Source: an uncultured Collinsella sp. (GTDB lineage Bacteria > Actinomycetota > Coriobacteriia > Coriobacteriales > Coriobacteriaceae). From it: 64,000 nucleotides of DNA. Under the pieces are notes generated by a model, which was not told the origin of the DNA, ran no database searches, and worked only from the letters and a program-made list of their open reading frames with translations. The stretch covers positions 22,396 to 86,395 of the forward strand of contig UQMM01000006.1 in the NCBI GenBank assembly GCA_900542165.1, given 5' to 3'. The position numbers and the translations under genes are program-made. Each line of letters begins with the position of its first letter. Position 1 is the stretch's first letter. Below, one piece after another: positions 16,826 through 25,177 of this stretch.

Positions 16826-16838
16826 GCAGCGTCGGCTC

Positions 16839-16865
16839 ATTACGCCGTTTGTAAAACGGCGTAAT
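16839..16865 (-). terminator. Hairpin directly after the 2-hydroxyacid dehydrogenase stop
   Basis: Twelve-base perfect arms (16839-16850 with 16854-16865, ATTACGCCGTTT) with a 3-base loop begin 2 bases past the minus-strand stop. There is no T tract, so termination is inferred from position and stability only. Confidence 0.6.
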
Positions 16866-16867
16866 TC

Positions 16868-17803
16868 TTAGTGCTCGATCCAGCAGCGAAGCGTTTCGCC
16901 CGCCTGCAGGTGACGCAGATTCTCCGCGGCGATGTCGACGACGTTGTTGAGCGTGGCGGCCAGGTGGAACCAGCCCGAGATATGCGGCGTAATGAGCATG
17001 TTGGGCGCATCCCACAGGGGGCTTGTCTCAGGCAGCGGCTCGGGGTCGGTGACGTCGACCGCGGCGCCGGCGAGATGTCCCGACTCCAGGGCGGCAACCA
17101 AGTCGTCGGCGGCCACAAGGTCGCCGCGGCCGCCGTTGGCAAAGAAGGCGCCCGGTTTCATCGCGGCGAAGAACTCGGCGTTCGCCAGGCCGCGGGTCTC
17201 GGGTGTGCTGGGCATAAAGGATGCGACGATGTCAGCCTCGGCCAGGCGCTCGGACAGGGCATTCATGCCGTCCATGTCCTCAAACACAATGGGGTAGACG
17301 AGCGGATGGCGCTTGATGCCGCGGACGTGCGCGCCCATGCTGCGGCAGAGCGTGGCAAAGTGGCCGCCAATGTCGCCCGCGCCCAACACCAGCACATTGG
17401 CATTTTTGAGCGAGGTGACCGGGCCTAAGTCCTCCCAGCGATGCTCGCGTTGCAGGTCCTGGTAGCCGGGCAGGCGCTTCATCATAGACAGCACCATGGC
17501 AAACATGTGCTCGCTCACGGCCTGGCCGTAGGCGCCCACCGAGCAGGAAAGCTTAGCGTCGGCTGGCACGGTGCCGGCGGCTAAGTAATCGTCATAGCCG
17601 GCGGTCTGCAATTGTAACAGCTGGAGATGGTCGCATGCCGTGAGCATGTCAGGGTCGATGTTGCCCAGGATCACGTCGGCATCGGCGACCTGCTCGCGCG
17701 TGGCGGCGTCGGAGCTCGTGTAGATAAAGTCCTCGCCCGGAGCGCTCGACTCAAGAATTGCGCGATGACGGTCGTTGACGGGCAACAAAACCAGGATGTT
17801 CAC
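16868..17803 (-). CDS. D-isomer-specific 2-hydroxyacid dehydrogenase
   Basis: An NAD(P)-dependent oxidoreductase of 311 residues interconverting a 2-keto acid and a D-2-hydroxy acid. The Rossmann loop reads VLVLGAGDIGGHFA (near 139), with a downstream R-H pair instead of the acidic residue usual for NAD (RGIKRHP), which hints at NADP preference. The catalytic Arg is in ANGGRGDLVAADDL, Glu in DVTDPEPLP and His in ITPHISGW. The substrate is not readable: phosphoglycerate, glyoxylate and branched keto acids are all possible. Confidence 0.88.
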   Translation of the reverse strand: MNILVLLPVNDRHRAILESSAPGEDFIYTSSDAATREQVADADVILGNIDPDMLTACDHLQLLQLQTAGYDDYLAAGTVPADAKLSCSVGAYGQAVSEHMFAMVLSMMKRLPGYQDLQREHRWEDLGPVTSLKNANVLVLGAGDIGGHFATLCRSMGAHVRGIKRHPLVYPIVFEDMDGMNALSERLAEADIVASFMPSTPETRGLANAEFFAAMKPGAFFANGGRGDLVAADDLVAALESGHLAGAAVDVTDPEPLPETSPLWDAPNMLITPHISGWFHLAATLNNVVDIAAENLRHLQAGETLRCWIEH

Positions 17804-17823
17804 AAGCAGTCCTCTCCGCTCGA

Positions 17824-17874
17824 CCTACCAAAAAGGGACAGGTTTATTTTGGCAGGTTATATCAGGCGAAACGT
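17824..17874 (+). repeat. GGGACAG-core palindromic repeat (type R1)
   Basis: Nearly consensus copy: CCTACCAAAA, AGGGACAGGTTTA, TTTTGGCAGG, then TTATATCAGGCGAAACG. It lies between the start of the dehydrogenase gene and the terminator of map. Confidence 0.85.
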
Positions 17875-17885
17875 TCAAATAAAAC

Positions 17886-17928
17886 GCCGGGCTTCGCGAT
17901 GGTTAACATATCCATCGCGAAGCCCGGC
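17886..17928 (-). terminator. Strong terminator after map
   Basis: Perfect 17-bp arms (17886-17902 with 17912-17928) enclose a 9-base loop. On the minus strand the stem is followed by GTTTTATTTG, giving a classical Rho-independent terminator 10 bp past the map stop. Confidence 0.9.
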
Positions 17929-17938
17929 TCATCCACGG

Positions 17939-18826
17939 CTACCAGCTGAGCAGCTCGTAGCCGTCCTCGGTCACCACGAGCTGTACCTCGCATTGGGCCG
18001 AATCGCTGCCGTCCTTGGTGCGCACGCACCAACCGTCACCCTTGCTAATCTTGATGCCGGGCGCTCCGGCATTGACCATGGGCTCGATGGTAAAGACCAT
18101 GCCCGGGGCCATGATGGTGTCCACATCGGGCGCCTCGGTGGTAAAGCCCACAAACGGGTCCTCGTGGAACTCCTTACCGATGCCGTGTCCGCCGTACTCG
18201 CGCACCACGCTAAAGCCGGCTTCCTCGACCGTCTTTTGCACGGCCTCGGCCATCACGGACAGCGGCAGCCATGGCTTGACGGCCGCCAGACCCGCCTCCA
18301 CGCTGGCGCGGGTGACGTCGACCAGGCGTTGGCGCTCGGCAGAGACCTCGCCGATGCAGAACATACGGCTCGAATCACTAAAGTAACCGTCCAGGATCGT
18401 GGAGCAGTCCACGTTGATGATGTCGCCCTCGTGCAGCACATCCGCATCACAGGGGATGCCGTGACAGACCACGTCATTGATCGAGGTGCACACGCTCTTG
18501 GGATAGCCCTCGTAGTTGAGGTCGGCCGGCGTGCCACCGTGCTCGACGGTGTAGTCGTAGATCATCTGGTCGATCTGGTTGGTGGTCATGCCTGCGGCGA
18601 TGTGCTCGCCTACGTAATCGAGCACGCCCACGTTGATAGCGGCCGAGCGCTTGATGCCTTCGATATCGGCGGGCGTCTTGTAGAGCGTGCGGGGCAGGAC
18701 CTCCCAGCCCTCTTCCCACAGGCGCTCAAGGCGCTCATCGAAGGCGCTATGGCATTTCTTATATTTTTTGCCGCTGCCGCACCAGCAGACGTCGTTGCGG
18801 CCGGGCACGGGTCCATTGTCAAACAT
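17939..18826 (-). CDS. map: Methionine aminopeptidase with N-terminal SEC-C zinc motif
   Basis: Removes initiator methionine from nascent proteins. Residues 9-26 form a SEC-C motif (GRNDVCWCGSGKKYKKCH) that binds zinc, as at the C-terminus of SecA. The type I pita-bread domain follows from about residue 50, with ligand motifs INVDCSTILDGYFSDSSRMF (two Asp), GGHGIG (His), TIEPM (Glu) and the final QCEVQLVV (Glu). A 295-residue enzyme with this extension is a known map variant in Gram-positives; the added motif probably helps ribosome docking. The gene is monocistronic. Confidence 0.95.
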   Translation of the reverse strand: MFDNGPVPGRNDVCWCGSGKKYKKCHSAFDERLERLWEEGWEVLPRTLYKTPADIEGIKRSAAINVGVLDYVGEHIAAGMTTNQIDQMIYDYTVEHGGTPADLNYEGYPKSVCTSINDVVCHGIPCDADVLHEGDIINVDCSTILDGYFSDSSRMFCIGEVSAERQRLVDVTRASVEAGLAAVKPWLPLSVMAEAVQKTVEEAGFSVVREYGGHGIGKEFHEDPFVGFTTEAPDVDTIMAPGMVFTIEPMVNAGAPGIKISKGDGWCVRTKDGSDSAQCEVQLVVTEDGYELLSW

Positions 18827-18881
18827 GGCTAACTTCCTTTCATTCGCAGCTAGTATAGCCCACTCACAGGGCAGCTGCGCG

Positions 18882-19658
18882 CTAGTAGCTCACCTGGCAG
18901 GGAATGCCGAGGGCGCGCACGCGCGCGGCAATGGCGTCGAGCACTTCAGGCGCCGCTTTGGCAAGGCCGGCGATTGGTGTCTCGCGCGCCACCGTGTAGA
19001 TGGTCGCTTCTTGTGGGCGAATGCGCTCAAGCGCCGCGAGCCAGGGGGCAACGTACTCCTCGCCGGTGTTGTCGATGAGCTTGCCCTGATACTCGCCGGT
19101 CAAAAAGATCGTCTGGATAATAACGTGACCGTCAAAGCTTGCGAACGTCTCGATCTGGTGCTCGACGTCGTAGGGGCCAACAGGCTGGTCGAGCAGCTGG
19201 ATAAACGCCGGGTCGACGGTATCGAGCTTAAGGATGTTGTCGTCGACCATCATGAGCGCGTCGTGCACCTCGGGGCGGTCGGCGCGCGTGCCGTTGGAAA
19301 GCACGGCGATCTTGGAGTTTGGGGCAAGCTCGTCGCGCAGCGCGACGGCGCCGGCGATGGCCTGCGGAAACTCCGGTGCGGCGGTGGGCTCGCCGTTGCC
19401 TGCGAAGGTGATCACATCGGGGAGCTCGCCCTCGGCTGCCATCTCGCGCAGCTTTGCCTCGAGCGCGTCGAGTACCACGGCAGCTGTGTTGTACGGCTCA
19501 TGGCAGGGGCGTTCGGCGTTGAGGCCGTTTTCGCAGTAAATGCAGTCGAACGTGCAGATTTTGCCGCTGGCCGGCATCATGTTGACGCCGAGCGAGAGGC
19601 CAAGGCGACGGCTGCGAACGGGCCCAAAGATGGGGCTGGCATTCAAAAACGTAGACAT
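18882..19658 (-). CDS. Radical SAM protein
   Basis: A 258-residue protein with the radical SAM cluster motif CTFDCIYC (CX3CX2C, near residue 29) and the SAM-contact segment FAGNGEPT (near 78). This matches the small 'Fe-S oxidoreductase' radical SAM group (COG0731-like), whose reaction is mostly undefined. The ATG at 19658 is preferred because TGAGGAGC lies 9 bases upstream; the ATG at 19664 would be only 3 bases from it, and the open frame continues 67 codons upstream without support. It diverges from the hydrolase gene at 19884. Confidence 0.82.
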   Translation of the reverse strand: MSTFLNASPIFGPVRSRRLGLSLGVNMMPASGKICTFDCIYCENGLNAERPCHEPYNTAAVVLDALEAKLREMAAEGELPDVITFAGNGEPTAAPEFPQAIAGAVALRDELAPNSKIAVLSNGTRADRPEVHDALMMVDDNILKLDTVDPAFIQLLDQPVGPYDVEHQIETFASFDGHVIIQTIFLTGEYQGKLIDNTGEEYVAPWLAALERIRPQEATIYTVARETPIAGLAKAAPEVLDAIAARVRALGIPCQVSY

Positions 19659-19883
19659 AGGCATATGCTCCTCAAGACAATTGTGCCTAAGCATAGCATC
19701 GGCTCCAAAGCAAGGCGCGGGCTCTTGCTTTACAAGTTTCGTTTTTTCACGTCGCTCATTATGCCGTGCCATGAAAAGCCTCGGGTCGGGTACAGTTAAT
19801 CTGTTAACAAGGCGTAAGACAATGCGGGCCCATCTAGCCGTACTGACGTGCAACTGGATGAGCATTGATTATGGGGGCACAAC

Positions 19884-20705
19884 ATGGATTTTACGGTCGA
19901 GAATGCGGGCACCACGATTGCCTGTCGCGAATATGCCGGCCCGGATGTGTCGCCTGATGCTCCTGCCTTGGTGTGCGTGCACGGCGCTTGTGTCGACGGC
20001 ACATTTTTCGACGGTATCGCTTGTGAGCTCAGCCGCAACTACCGCGTGATTGCCTACGACCGCCGCGGCTGCGGTGGCAGCAGCGATGCGGCAGACGGCA
20101 GCTATGATCTTGCCGCTCAGGCCGCCGATCTGCAAGCCGTGATCGAACACGTTGGCGCTCCGGCAAATGTGCTTGCGCATAGCGCCGGTACGTTGGTGGC
20201 GCTTGAGCTTCTTCGCACCGAACCCCATCTCGTCGCCCGTGCGATTCTGCATGAGCCGGCTGTGTCGGCCGAAGGCGTCGGTATGGGCGCAGCTCCGGTT
20301 TTGCTCGATATGATTGCGGCTGGAAAGGTTTCAAGGGCGCTCCGGCTTTTCTTGGGAGCCCTCGGCGACTTGGACCCCGAGGCTCCTGGGACGACCGAAG
20401 CGGAAGTCAAACATGCCCTGCGCAATGGTCGTTGCTTTATGGCGAACGAATATGGAACAAATATGACATATGCTCCCGACTGGGAGCGCGCCCGCGCGTC
20501 AAAGGCGGTGTCGGCCGTGTTTTTGGGCGAGCTTTCGGTCGATACGCCCCGCGAGGCTGGTACGCGAGCGGCTGCCGAATATCTCGATTGCCCCCTTGTG
20601 ACGATCCCGGGCGCGCATAACGGTTTGCGCGATCGCCCCGTTACGGCGGCAAACGCCGTTCGCGATGTCTTGGAGCGGATGACCTGCGGGGAGAAGGGCT
20701 GTTAG
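19884..20705 (+). CDS. Alpha/beta hydrolase
   Basis: A 273-residue alpha/beta hydrolase fold protein. The oxyanion-hole region is VCVHGACVDG (near 30), the nucleophile elbow is AHSAGT (Ser near 97), and the catalytic His is in PGAHNGLRDRP near the C-terminus. The acid residue is probably in the segment after ELSVDTPRE. The family covers esterases, lipases and haloperoxidase-like enzymes, and the substrate cannot be inferred. The gene stands alone. Confidence 0.82.
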   Translation: MDFTVENAGTTIACREYAGPDVSPDAPALVCVHGACVDGTFFDGIACELSRNYRVIAYDRRGCGGSSDAADGSYDLAAQAADLQAVIEHVGAPANVLAHSAGTLVALELLRTEPHLVARAILHEPAVSAEGVGMGAAPVLLDMIAAGKVSRALRLFLGALGDLDPEAPGTTEAEVKHALRNGRCFMANEYGTNMTYAPDWERARASKAVSAVFLGELSVDTPREAGTRAAAEYLDCPLVTIPGAHNGLRDRPVTAANAVRDVLERMTCGEKGC

Positions 20706-20881
20706 CGTTTCGTCATTGTTAACGAATGCGCCCATAACCGCGCGCCTGCGGCTCCATTACCGCCGTTTGCCAGGTCATAAAAATGCAACGATAATCGCGC
20801 GTTTGCCTTCAGCTGTTAGATGTTACCCTTGTACCAATTGATATGCACCGTTGCCGTGCGTAACGATAGAAAGGGCCCCAT

Positions 20882-22762
20882 ATGCTCAATAATCACGAGG
20901 TCAATCTAACCGACGAGGAGGCTGCCGCCGAGGTCGCCCGCGTCGCGAAGACCTACCCCGTGGTGCGTTTGCTGTCGGCCGATCAGATTAAGAGCGAGCC
21001 TAACTGCCTGCTCGCCGGAAATCGGTGCCCTTGTCTGCGCCAGTCAAGTCTTGAGGCCTTGGCAGGTTCCGATGATGTATCGGAGCAGCTGCTCAATGAT
21101 GGTACCGAGTACCGCGCTCGCCTGCGCCCTCTGAAGGTCGAGGGCGAGCCTCATGTCCTGCTGATGGTGCGTCCGATCGATGAGCAAGAGGCTGCAGAAG
21201 AGGACCTTGTCTATACCGACGTGCTGACGAGTGTGCGCAATCGCCGATATTACGAGGAAAAGCTCCGTAGCGCCCGCATGAATGCCGGCGTTGCGGTGAT
21301 CGACCTTGATGATTTTAGGGTCTTCAACGATACGTGTGGTCGTCATGCCGGCGACCTTGCGCTCGGTGCTGTGGCGACAGCCATACGCAGCGGAATTCGT
21401 TCGACTGACGAGCTCGTACGCTATGGCTGCGACAAGTTTGTGGTCGTCATGCCCAATATTCCCTCCGATGACTTCACCCGTCGCCTGCATCAGGTGTCCG
21501 ATGCCGTTCATGCCACGATTGTCCCGGGCCATGAGTACGTGAGCTTGACGGCATGTGTTGGTGGCGTTCGCATTCATGGCGAGACGGTCGATGAGGGAGT
21601 TGGCCGCGCTGTCCAGTTATTGAGCCGCGCTAAGGCAAAAGCCGGTACGGTCGTGACCGATGCCGATTCCATCGAAGCCTTCCAAAGCGAAAAGCCTTTG
21701 GTGCTTATTGTCGATGACTCCGAGATGAACCGAGCCATTCTCAACGAGATGCTCAAGGACGAGTATTGCATCCTCGAGGCCGCCAACGGTCGTACGGCGC
21801 TCGACATGGTCGACCGCTATGGCGATGAGTTGTCGCTCGTGCTGCTGGATATTGTCATGCCGGGCATAAGCGGCTTTGAGGTGCTGGCCGATCTGTCGCG
21901 CCGATCGGGTATCGACAATCTGCCTTTCATCATGATTTCGAGCGAAGATTCCGATGATATGGTTCTGCGCGCGTACGAGCTGGGCGCCTCGGACTATATC
22001 AACCGCCCGTTTGACTCCCGTATCGTGCGCCGCCGTGTAAGCAACACCATCCGCCTATACGCCAAACAGCGCCGCCTGACGAGCCTGCTGCCCCAGCAGT
22101 ACAATGAGCGCGTCAAGAACAGTCGCATGCTCATCGACATCATGGCCGGTGTCATGGAACTTCGCAATGGCGAGAGTGGCAGGCACGTTACGAATATCGA
22201 AAAGCTGACCGAGCTGCTGCTTGGCTGTCTAGTCCAGCGTAGCGACACCATTTCCCTCGACAACGAGGAACGCTCCACGATTGCCCTGGCTTCGGCGCTG
22301 CACGATATCGGCAAGATGGCGATTGACGATGCGATTCTCAACAAACCCGGACGCCTTACGTCCGAGGAGTTCGAGATTATGAAGACGCATACCACGATGG
22401 GCGCCGACATGTTGCTTGAGCTGGGCCGCCATCACGTCGGCAATGCGCTTATGGAATATGCGTACCAGATTGCGCGTTGGCACCACGAGCGCTGGGACGG
22501 CAGGGGCTATCCCGATGGCCTTAAGGGCAACGAGATTCCCATTGCCGCACAGGTGGTTTCGGTGGCCGACGTGTACGATGCGCTGACGAGTGTGCGTGTG
22601 TACAAGGATGCTATCCCGCACAAGGAGGCTATCCAGATGATCTTGGACGGTAAGTGCGGTGAGTTTAACCCGCTGTTGCTCGACTGTCTGCTCGAGGTGC
22701 AAGACCGTATTGCCGAGACGTTGGCACGCCCCGCCGACGTTGTCGCGTTTCCCACGATTTAG
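20882..22762 (+). CDS. Response regulator with degenerate GGDEF, REC and HD-GYP domains
   Basis: A 626-residue cytoplasmic signalling protein. The first ~105 residues are unassigned. A GGDEF-type domain follows (about 110-260), but its catalytic signature is RYGCDKF instead of GGDEF, so cyclic-di-GMP synthesis is unlikely. A receiver domain (about 275-395) has the phospho-acceptor Asp near 322 in LLDIVMPG. An HD-GYP domain (about 415-600) keeps HDIGK (near 474) and HHERWDGRGYPDGL (near 534), so it should hydrolyse cyclic di-GMP or a related dinucleotide. The Hpt gene 24 bp downstream is probably its phosphorelay partner. Confidence 0.92.
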   Translation: MLNNHEVNLTDEEAAAEVARVAKTYPVVRLLSADQIKSEPNCLLAGNRCPCLRQSSLEALAGSDDVSEQLLNDGTEYRARLRPLKVEGEPHVLLMVRPIDEQEAAEEDLVYTDVLTSVRNRRYYEEKLRSARMNAGVAVIDLDDFRVFNDTCGRHAGDLALGAVATAIRSGIRSTDELVRYGCDKFVVVMPNIPSDDFTRRLHQVSDAVHATIVPGHEYVSLTACVGGVRIHGETVDEGVGRAVQLLSRAKAKAGTVVTDADSIEAFQSEKPLVLIVDDSEMNRAILNEMLKDEYCILEAANGRTALDMVDRYGDELSLVLLDIVMPGISGFEVLADLSRRSGIDNLPFIMISSEDSDDMVLRAYELGASDYINRPFDSRIVRRRVSNTIRLYAKQRRLTSLLPQQYNERVKNSRMLIDIMAGVMELRNGESGRHVTNIEKLTELLLGCLVQRSDTISLDNEERSTIALASALHDIGKMAIDDAILNKPGRLTSEEFEIMKTHTTMGADMLLELGRHHVGNALMEYAYQIARWHHERWDGRGYPDGLKGNEIPIAAQVVSVADVYDALTSVRVYKDAIPHKEAIQMILDGKCGEFNPLLLDCLLEVQDRIAETLARPADVVAFPTI

Positions 22763-22785
22763 TTTGACCTAAGGAGTTTTAATCC

Positions 22786-23142
22786 ATGATTTCCATGCGT
22801 GAGGCGTATGAGAAGATCGGCGCTAATTATGATGACGCGTGCGCTCGGCTGATGGGCGAGGAAATGCTTGCCCGCTTTGCCCTCAAGTTTTTGGATGACG
22901 AGAGCATGGACAAGCTGGAGGCCGCCATGGCGGCAGGAGACGCCGAAGGTGCGTTTATGGCAGCGCACACGCTCAAGGGCGTGAGTCAGAATCTGGGATT
23001 CGATAATCTGTACGAGCCGGCGGTCGTGGTGACCGAGGCGCTGCGCGGCGCCGATTTCGTTGACGGCGCTCGCGAGGGAATGCATGCGCTGCAGCAACAA
23101 TATGCGGCAACGATGTCGGCCCTGCGCGAGGCGGCCGAATAA
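22786..23142 (+). CDS. Hpt-domain phosphotransfer protein
   Basis: A 118-residue all-helical histidine phosphotransfer protein with AAHTLKGVSQNLGF (phosphorylated His near residue 61), the standard H-x-LKG-x-x-x-x-x-G signature. It has AAGGAG before the ATG and follows the GGDEF-REC-HD-GYP gene by 24 bp, so the two are surely co-transcribed. It probably exchanges phosphate with the receiver domain of that protein. No histidine kinase is present nearby, so the donor lies elsewhere. Confidence 0.9.
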   Translation: MISMREAYEKIGANYDDACARLMGEEMLARFALKFLDDESMDKLEAAMAAGDAEGAFMAAHTLKGVSQNLGFDNLYEPAVVVTEALRGADFVDGAREGMHALQQQYAATMSALREAAE

Positions 23143-23166
23143 GAGGCTGCGAGCCTTGATGACTAT

Positions 23167-23230
23167 GAGAGTGGATAATCTCCCGTTTTAGGCCCGGTGG
23201 TGGCCTCGAAGTGGGAGATTATCCACTCTC
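23167..23230. repeat. Long hairpin after the Hpt gene
   Basis: Perfect 18-bp arms (23167-23184 with 23213-23230) around a 28-base loop that contains its own AGGCC/GGCCT stem. A third partial copy of the arm, TCCACTCTCA, follows at 23251-23260. It may act as terminator for the signalling operon, but there is no T tract. Confidence 0.75.
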
Positions 23231-23318
23231 GTTCGATACGTGTCCAAAAATCCACTCTCACCCCTTCTGATTAGTGAATGGGCTATGCGCACTGGCGGGG
23301 CTTTCCGCATGCAATCAA

Positions 23319-23352
23319 TATCGTTGTTCGATAAACTGTTCGAATAACGATA
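23319..23352. promoter_or_regulatory. Inverted-repeat operator candidate for the DUF2975/HTH operon
   Basis: TATCGTTGTTCGAT (23319-23332) faces TTCGAATAACGATA (23339-23352), complementary at 12 of 14 positions, 6 bases apart and 20 bases before the DUF2975 start codon. The HTH regulator of the same operon is the obvious candidate ligand. Confidence 0.6.
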
Positions 23353-23372
23353 GAGTCGATGAGGGTGAGTGT

Positions 23373-23933
23373 ATGTCTAACAGCGTTCAGCGTATGGCCA
23401 AAGCGGGCGAAAATATCAGGAAGCTTGGCTTTTGCATGGCAGCCGTTTTTGCAGGGATGCTCGTCGCTTTTGCCGCGTTGGTTGTTTACGTGATCTGGTA
23501 TGCGGTTGCAAACGTTGCTTCTGTCGATTCTTTCGGCGTCGTGACGCTTCTCGATGGCGGGTGCATCGTTATCCCAAGCGGACTGTGCCTGGCACTCGTC
23601 GTGGGTATTTCGCTTGTCGTTCTGTGTGGGATCAGCCGTAACATCTCGCGAGGCGTCTCGCCCTTTACCAAGACGCATGTGCGGCTTATCCGTGTTCTTG
23701 CGCTTGCCTTTGCTGTTAACGCCGCGGTTTCGCTTATTGGTGCCTACGGATCGGTCAATCTTACCATTGGTGGGCTGGAGCTTTACGTCGTGCCTCATTC
23801 CTTCGTTATTGAGATTTGCCAAGGCGTTGCCTTTGATGCGGGGTCGCTTATCGGCGCGGCTGTCTGTCTGTGTATCTCGGTGATCTGGAGTTATGCCTCG
23901 CTGCTCCAAGAGCAGTCTGACGAGCTTGTGTAG
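23373..23933 (+). CDS. DUF2975-type four-helix membrane protein
   Basis: A 186-residue protein with four predicted membrane helices (about residues 20-45, 60-85, 103-125 and 150-175) and a charged N-terminus. The layout, with KTHVRLIRVLALAF following helix 2 and an adjacent small XRE regulator, matches the DUF2975 family, whose genes are regularly paired with a YozG-like HTH gene. The molecular role of the family is unknown. The start is the ATG at 23373, after a GA-rich site; 33 upstream codons remain open but cross the palindrome at 23319. Confidence 0.8.
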   Translation: MSNSVQRMAKAGENIRKLGFCMAAVFAGMLVAFAALVVYVIWYAVANVASVDSFGVVTLLDGGCIVIPSGLCLALVVGISLVVLCGISRNISRGVSPFTKTHVRLIRVLALAFAVNAAVSLIGAYGSVNLTIGGLELYVVPHSFVIEICQGVAFDAGSLIGAAVCLCISVIWSYASLLQEQSDELV

Positions 23934-23941
23934 GAGGAAGC

Positions 23942-24271
23942 ATGAGCTATCTCATCATCGAGCTTGAGACGCAGCTGCTTAAGACCGGAAAGACCAGTGC
24001 TGATCTGATTCGTGCCACGGGGCATACTCCGGCTAATATTTCTAAGCTAAGAAACGGAAAAATTAAAGCTATTCGCCTTAAGACGCTTCTCGATATCTGT
24101 GATGAACTTGATTGTCAACCGGGAGATATTATTCAGCGTGTTAGTGAGAAAGAGCTTGAGGAGCTTATTGTCGAGCGCGCAAAAAATGTCGTGAGGCAGA
24201 TGCGGGACGGCGGAGACAATGAGGCGTCGCTTCCGACATCAGTCTTCGCTGTCGATTTGAGTGACGAGTAG
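23942..24271 (+). CDS. Small XRE-family (YozG-like) transcription regulator
   Basis: A 109-residue protein with a Cro/CI helix-turn-helix in about residues 8-65 (TSADLIRATGHTPANISKLRNG as recognition region, then LKTLLDICDELDCQPGDII). The C-terminal extension is acidic and unassigned. It starts 8 bp after the DUF2975 gene behind AGGAGG. It probably autoregulates the pair, and possibly the ABC genes downstream, through the TATCG-containing palindromes. Confidence 0.85.
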   Translation: MSYLIIELETQLLKTGKTSADLIRATGHTPANISKLRNGKIKAIRLKTLLDICDELDCQPGDIIQRVSEKELEELIVERAKNVVRQMRDGGDNEASLPTSVFAVDLSDE

Positions 24272-24311
24272 CTTAAGGCGAACAACTAAAACGAAATATC
24301 AGCGTGAAGGG

Positions 24312-24340
24312 ACCCGTGTCTAACACGGGTTCTTTCTTTT
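24312..24340 (+). terminator. Terminator after the HTH gene
   Basis: ACCCGTG (24312-24318) pairs with CACGGGT (24324-24330), followed by TCTTTCTTTT. It separates the DUF2975/HTH pair from the ABC genes, which therefore need their own promoter. Confidence 0.85.
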
Positions 24341-24348
24341 AGATTATC

Positions 24349-24380
24349 TTGACAAATACCAGTTATCGAAAAACAATAAC
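24349..24380 (+). promoter_or_regulatory. Promoter and overlapping palindrome of the ABC-2 transporter operon
   Basis: A consensus -35 TTGACA (24349-24354) is followed after 17 bases by AACAAT (24372-24377). Between and over the -10 lies GTTATCGAAAAACAATAAC (24362-24380), with GTTAT/ATAAC arms. Its reverse complement shares TCGTT-TT and TTCGATAA-C with the operator at 23319, so the same regulator may act here. Confidence 0.6.
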
Positions 24381-24415
24381 GACTATGGAAAACGATAAAG
24401 AAAAGAAGGAACGAT

Positions 24416-25177
24416 ATGAGTGGTTTTACTATCAAGCAGAACGGGAGGCCAATGAACGCATCAGCGATAAAGCTATCAAAGGTATCAAAGCGCTACGGGA
24501 AACGGCGCGTTTTGCATGACGTTTCCTTCGAGGTGCATCAGTCTGAGCTCTGTGCCCTTGTCGGTGCAAACGGTGCGGGCAAAAGCACGCTTATTAAAAT
24601 CGTCTTGGGCCTCTGCGAGCCATCTTCGGGGAGCGTGGAGCTCTTTGGAGGCAAATCAAAAAGAGAGCTTGGCCTGATGCGGACGCGTGTCGGCTATGTG
24701 CCAGATTCCAGCGGAGCATATCAATCTCTCAGCGCGGTTGAGAATCTTCAAATCCGATGTGCGGAATGGGGGCTTGATGAGAAACGTGAGGTTCCTCGCG
24801 TCTTGGGCCTAGTTGGGCTGGACGTCGATGAGAAAAGGAGCGTGAGCAGTTTTTCTCTGGGAATGAAGCGGCGACTTGATATAGCTACGGCTTTGTTGGG
24901 TGACACTGATCTGCTTATTTTTGATGAGCCAGCAAATGGGTTGGACCCGCTGGGCATCGAGAGCATATGGGCTCTTATCGGTCGATTGAATCGAGAACAG
25001 GGTAAGACCATGCTCATCTCTAGCCATGATTTGGATGAGTTGGCATCAGTTGCAACAAGTTGCGTGTTTATTCATGACGGCGAACTGCTGAAAATGGAAC
25101 CGATGGACGTCATAAGGGATGAGGCATCGTCCCTAAAAGAGTATTACAGGCGCTTGATGAAGGCGGTCTCGCTATGA
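24416..25177 (+). CDS. ABC-2 type transporter ATP-binding protein
   Basis: A 253-residue ATPase with Walker A GANGAGKST (near 52), signature FSLGMKRR (near 143), Walker B LLIFDEPANGLDP and H-loop SSHDLDEL. The 'DEPANGLDP' and 'SLGMKRRL' wording belongs to the exporter group of bacteriocin-immunity (BcrA-like) ATPases. The start at 24416 has AAGGAACG; an internal ATG at 24452 with GGGAGG is a possible alternative. It overlaps the first permease gene by 4 bases. GC is lower than in the window core, hinting at transfer. Confidence 0.9.
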   Translation: MSGFTIKQNGRPMNASAIKLSKVSKRYGKRRVLHDVSFEVHQSELCALVGANGAGKSTLIKIVLGLCEPSSGSVELFGGKSKRELGLMRTRVGYVPDSSGAYQSLSAVENLQIRCAEWGLDEKREVPRVLGLVGLDVDEKRSVSSFSLGMKRRLDIATALLGDTDLLIFDEPANGLDPLGIESIWALIGRLNREQGKTMLISSHDLDELASVATSCVFIHDGELLKMEPMDVIRDEASSLKEYYRRLMKAVSL

